This document shows, one piece after another, positions 62,752 through 64,000 of a DNA stretch of 64,000 bases. The translations under genes and the position numbers were made by a program. The notes beneath the pieces are model-generated. The model was not told the DNA's origin. It searched no databases and saw nothing but the letters and a program-made list of their open reading frames with translations. The DNA is from Oscillospiraceae bacterium (lineage in GTDB: Bacteria > Bacillota > Clostridia > Oscillospirales > Acutalibacteraceae): positions 1-64,000 of the forward strand of contig CACWPS010000009.1 in NCBI GenBank assembly GCA_902762875.1, read 5' to 3'. The stretch's first letter is position 1; each line of letters begins with the position of its first letter.

Positions 62752-63405
62752 ATGGTTTCGGTAGTATTTAAGGCACTGTGCGAGGGTTTTATTGTAACCC
62801 TGCAAATCTTCGGGCTCACCCTTTTGGGCGCTCTGCCCTTGGGGCTTATAATCGCCTTCGGCTCAATGAGCCGCTTTTTGCCACTTAAGGCACTCGTTAA
62901 AACTATAGTTTGGATTATCCGAGGCACGCCCTTAATGCTTCAATTAATAGTAATTTATTACGGTCCCGGGCTTGTTTTCGGAAATAATGTTTGGGGCGGC
63001 GGAAACGGCAGAATGACCGCAGTGCTTGTTGCCTTTATAATTAACTATTCCTGCTATTTTTCGGAGATTTACCGAGGCGGTATTGAAAGCATATCCAAGG
63101 GTCAGTCCGAGGCGGGACAGGTGCTCGGTATGACCAAGAGCCAGATATTCTTTAAGATTATTCTTTTGCAGGTGGTAAAACGCATCATACCCCCTATGAG
63201 CAACGAGATAATCACCCTTGTGAAGGACACATCCCTTGCCCGCATTATTGCGGTTTACGAGCTTATCTGGGCGGGTCAGTCCTTTATAAAGGGGGCGGGA
63301 ATTATATGGCCTCTTTTCTGTACGGCTATATTCTATCTTGCTTTCTGCGGAATTTTGACGATACTTTTCGGCTTTATCGAAAAGAAGCTTAACTACTTTT
63401 CATAA
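62752..63405 (+). CDS. Polar amino-acid ABC transporter permease
   Basis: A 217-residue inner-membrane permease with five or six helices of the HisM/GlnP type. FIVTLQIFGLTLLGALPLGL opens it, IRGTPLMLQLIVIYYG is a family signature, and the EAA loop QSEAGQVLGMTKSQIFFKI contacts the ATPase. The ATG at 62752 follows TAAAGGAATTGAAAT. The ATPase gene follows after 14 bases, so these two are co-transcribed. Confidence 0.95.
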   Translation: MVSVVFKALCEGFIVTLQIFGLTLLGALPLGLIIAFGSMSRFLPLKALVKTIVWIIRGTPLMLQLIVIYYGPGLVFGNNVWGGGNGRMTAVLVAFIINYSCYFSEIYRGGIESISKGQSEAGQVLGMTKSQIFFKIILLQVVKRIIPPMSNEIITLVKDTSLARIIAVYELIWAGQSFIKGAGIIWPLFCTAIFYLAFCGILTILFGFIEKKLNYFS

Positions 63406-63419
63406 AGGAGGGAAAACTG

Positions 63420-64000
63420 ATGCCTGTTTTAGAAATTGATAACATTAGAAAAAGCTTCGGCAAGACCGAGGTTTTAAAGGGTATAAGCTTTTCCCTTAAT
63501 AAAGGCGAGGTTCTCTCAATCATCGGCTCATCGGGTAGCGGAAAAACCACCCTGCTTCGCTGTCTTAATTTTTTAGAATTTGCCGACAGCGGGACAATCT
63601 CGGTAAACGGCGAAACGATATTTGACGGTGAAAACGCCAAAAAGCTTACCGACAGTGAAATTAGGCAAAACAGACTGCATTTCGGGCTTGTTTTCCAGTC
63701 CTTTAATCTCTTCCCTCAGTACAGCGTACTTAAAAATGTAATGCTCGCCCCCACCCTATTAAAACGGGGAACTGCCGAGGAGATTGAATCAAAGGCCCGT
63801 GCCCTTATTGACCGAGTAGGGCTGACAGAGAAAAGCGCAAACTACCCCTGCCAGCTTTCAGGCGGTCAGCAGCAAAGGGTGGCTATAGCCCGTGCCTTGG
63901 CACTTGAGCCTGATATTCTCTGCTTCGACGAGCCCACATCTGCCCTCGACCCTGAGCTTACAGGCGAGGTTTTAAAGGTTATAAAGGGTCTTAAGAATAC
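63420..64000 (+). CDS. Polar amino-acid ABC transporter ATPase (partial)
   Basis: The ATG at 63420 follows AAAGGAGGGAAAACTG. The first 193 codons are in the window and the gene runs off the right edge without a stop. It has Walker A IGSSGSGKTTLL, Q-loop VFQSFNLF, signature LSGGQQQRVA and Walker B PDILCFDEPTSALDPEL. It is a GlnQ-like ATPase that powers the adjacent permease. About 50 residues remain outside. Confidence 0.95.
   Translation, partial: MPVLEIDNIRKSFGKTEVLKGISFSLNKGEVLSIIGSSGSGKTTLLRCLNFLEFADSGTISVNGETIFDGENAKKLTDSEIRQNRLHFGLVFQSFNLFPQYSVLKNVMLAPTLLKRGTAEEIESKARALIDRVGLTEKSANYPCQLSGGQQQRVAIARALALEPDILCFDEPTSALDPELTGEVLKVIKGLKN

Overview
The window looks like a chromosomal segment of an anaerobic, spore-forming Firmicute of the class Clostridia, probably a gut Oscillospiraceae/Ruminococcaceae relative. 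The grounds are low-to-moderate GC, many sigma-A promoters of the Firmicute type, strong GGAGG ribosome sites, Spo0A, a SigH-like sigma factor, YpeB and a Coat-F-like protein, a superoxide reductase instead of superoxide dismutase, and classic Firmicute gene orders (rplS-lepB-rbgA-rnhB-yraN; tig-clpP-clpX). No rRNA, CRISPR array, complete prophage or intact insertion sequence is visible. Two tRNA genes are present (Pro-CGG and Gly-TCC).

Left end, 1-7500: a decayed tyrosine recombinase lies at the left edge and an intact tRNA-Pro(CGG) on the minus strand at 6914-6990, whose 3' end faces the recombinase. Between them are two divergent groups: dfx-ahpC-ahpF (peroxide and superoxide defence, with an AhpF whose domains are in inverted order) and MFS transporter-hydroxysteroid-dehydrogenase-like SDR-trxA-trxB. 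This has the layout of a genomic island at a tRNA gene and may combine bile-acid modification with thiol redox defence. Two fragments of the tRNA 5' half lie just beyond the tRNA.

7500-20700 is mostly minus strand: a CarD-like regulator; a guanine-riboswitch-headed purine operon (xpt, BMP lipoprotein and a three-subunit nucleoside-type ABC transporter); an FAD-dependent dehydrogenase; and a Gld-like ABC exporter module (ATPase, permease, GldG-like, DUF4340). 20800-31400 holds a nucleotidyltransferase with nagA, a small acidic protein next to a structured repeat, proS, acpP with an SGNH hydrolase, an AbrB-type regulator with an added zinc ribbon, ung, a membrane-anchored XRE regulator, a HAD phosphatase, a coat-like protein, tRNA-Gly and an AraC regulator divergent from a GH27 alpha-galactosidase.

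31400-49100 is core housekeeping on the minus strand: clpX, clpP, tig, thrC, the rplS group, ypeB, groES-groEL, a MarR regulator facing a TauE-type exporter, spo0A, a zinc-ribbon protein, a sigma factor and thiN. 49200-64000 is on the plus strand: a lipoprotein amidase, a MATE exporter, purA, yhaM-DUF1858-trmK-rqcH, a sugar isomerase-like protein, a Wzz/BY-kinase/PHP-phosphatase polysaccharide control module, pgeF, and a polar amino-acid ABC transporter that runs off the right edge.

The most unusual signals are: (i) two ~115-150 nt repeats, in opposite orientation about 37 kb apart, carrying interleaved complementary arms whose differences preserve G-U pairing, one copy supplying the start codon of the PHP phosphatase gene; (ii) 7-nt tandem repeats abutting intrinsic terminators at three loci; (iii) a tRNA-like but anticodon-arm-deficient sequence upstream of a zinc-ribbon gene; (iv) the domain-inverted AhpF; and (v) the HSDH/transporter/redox island at tRNA-Pro. 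All family assignments come from reading motifs and from memory of the families. No database search was run.
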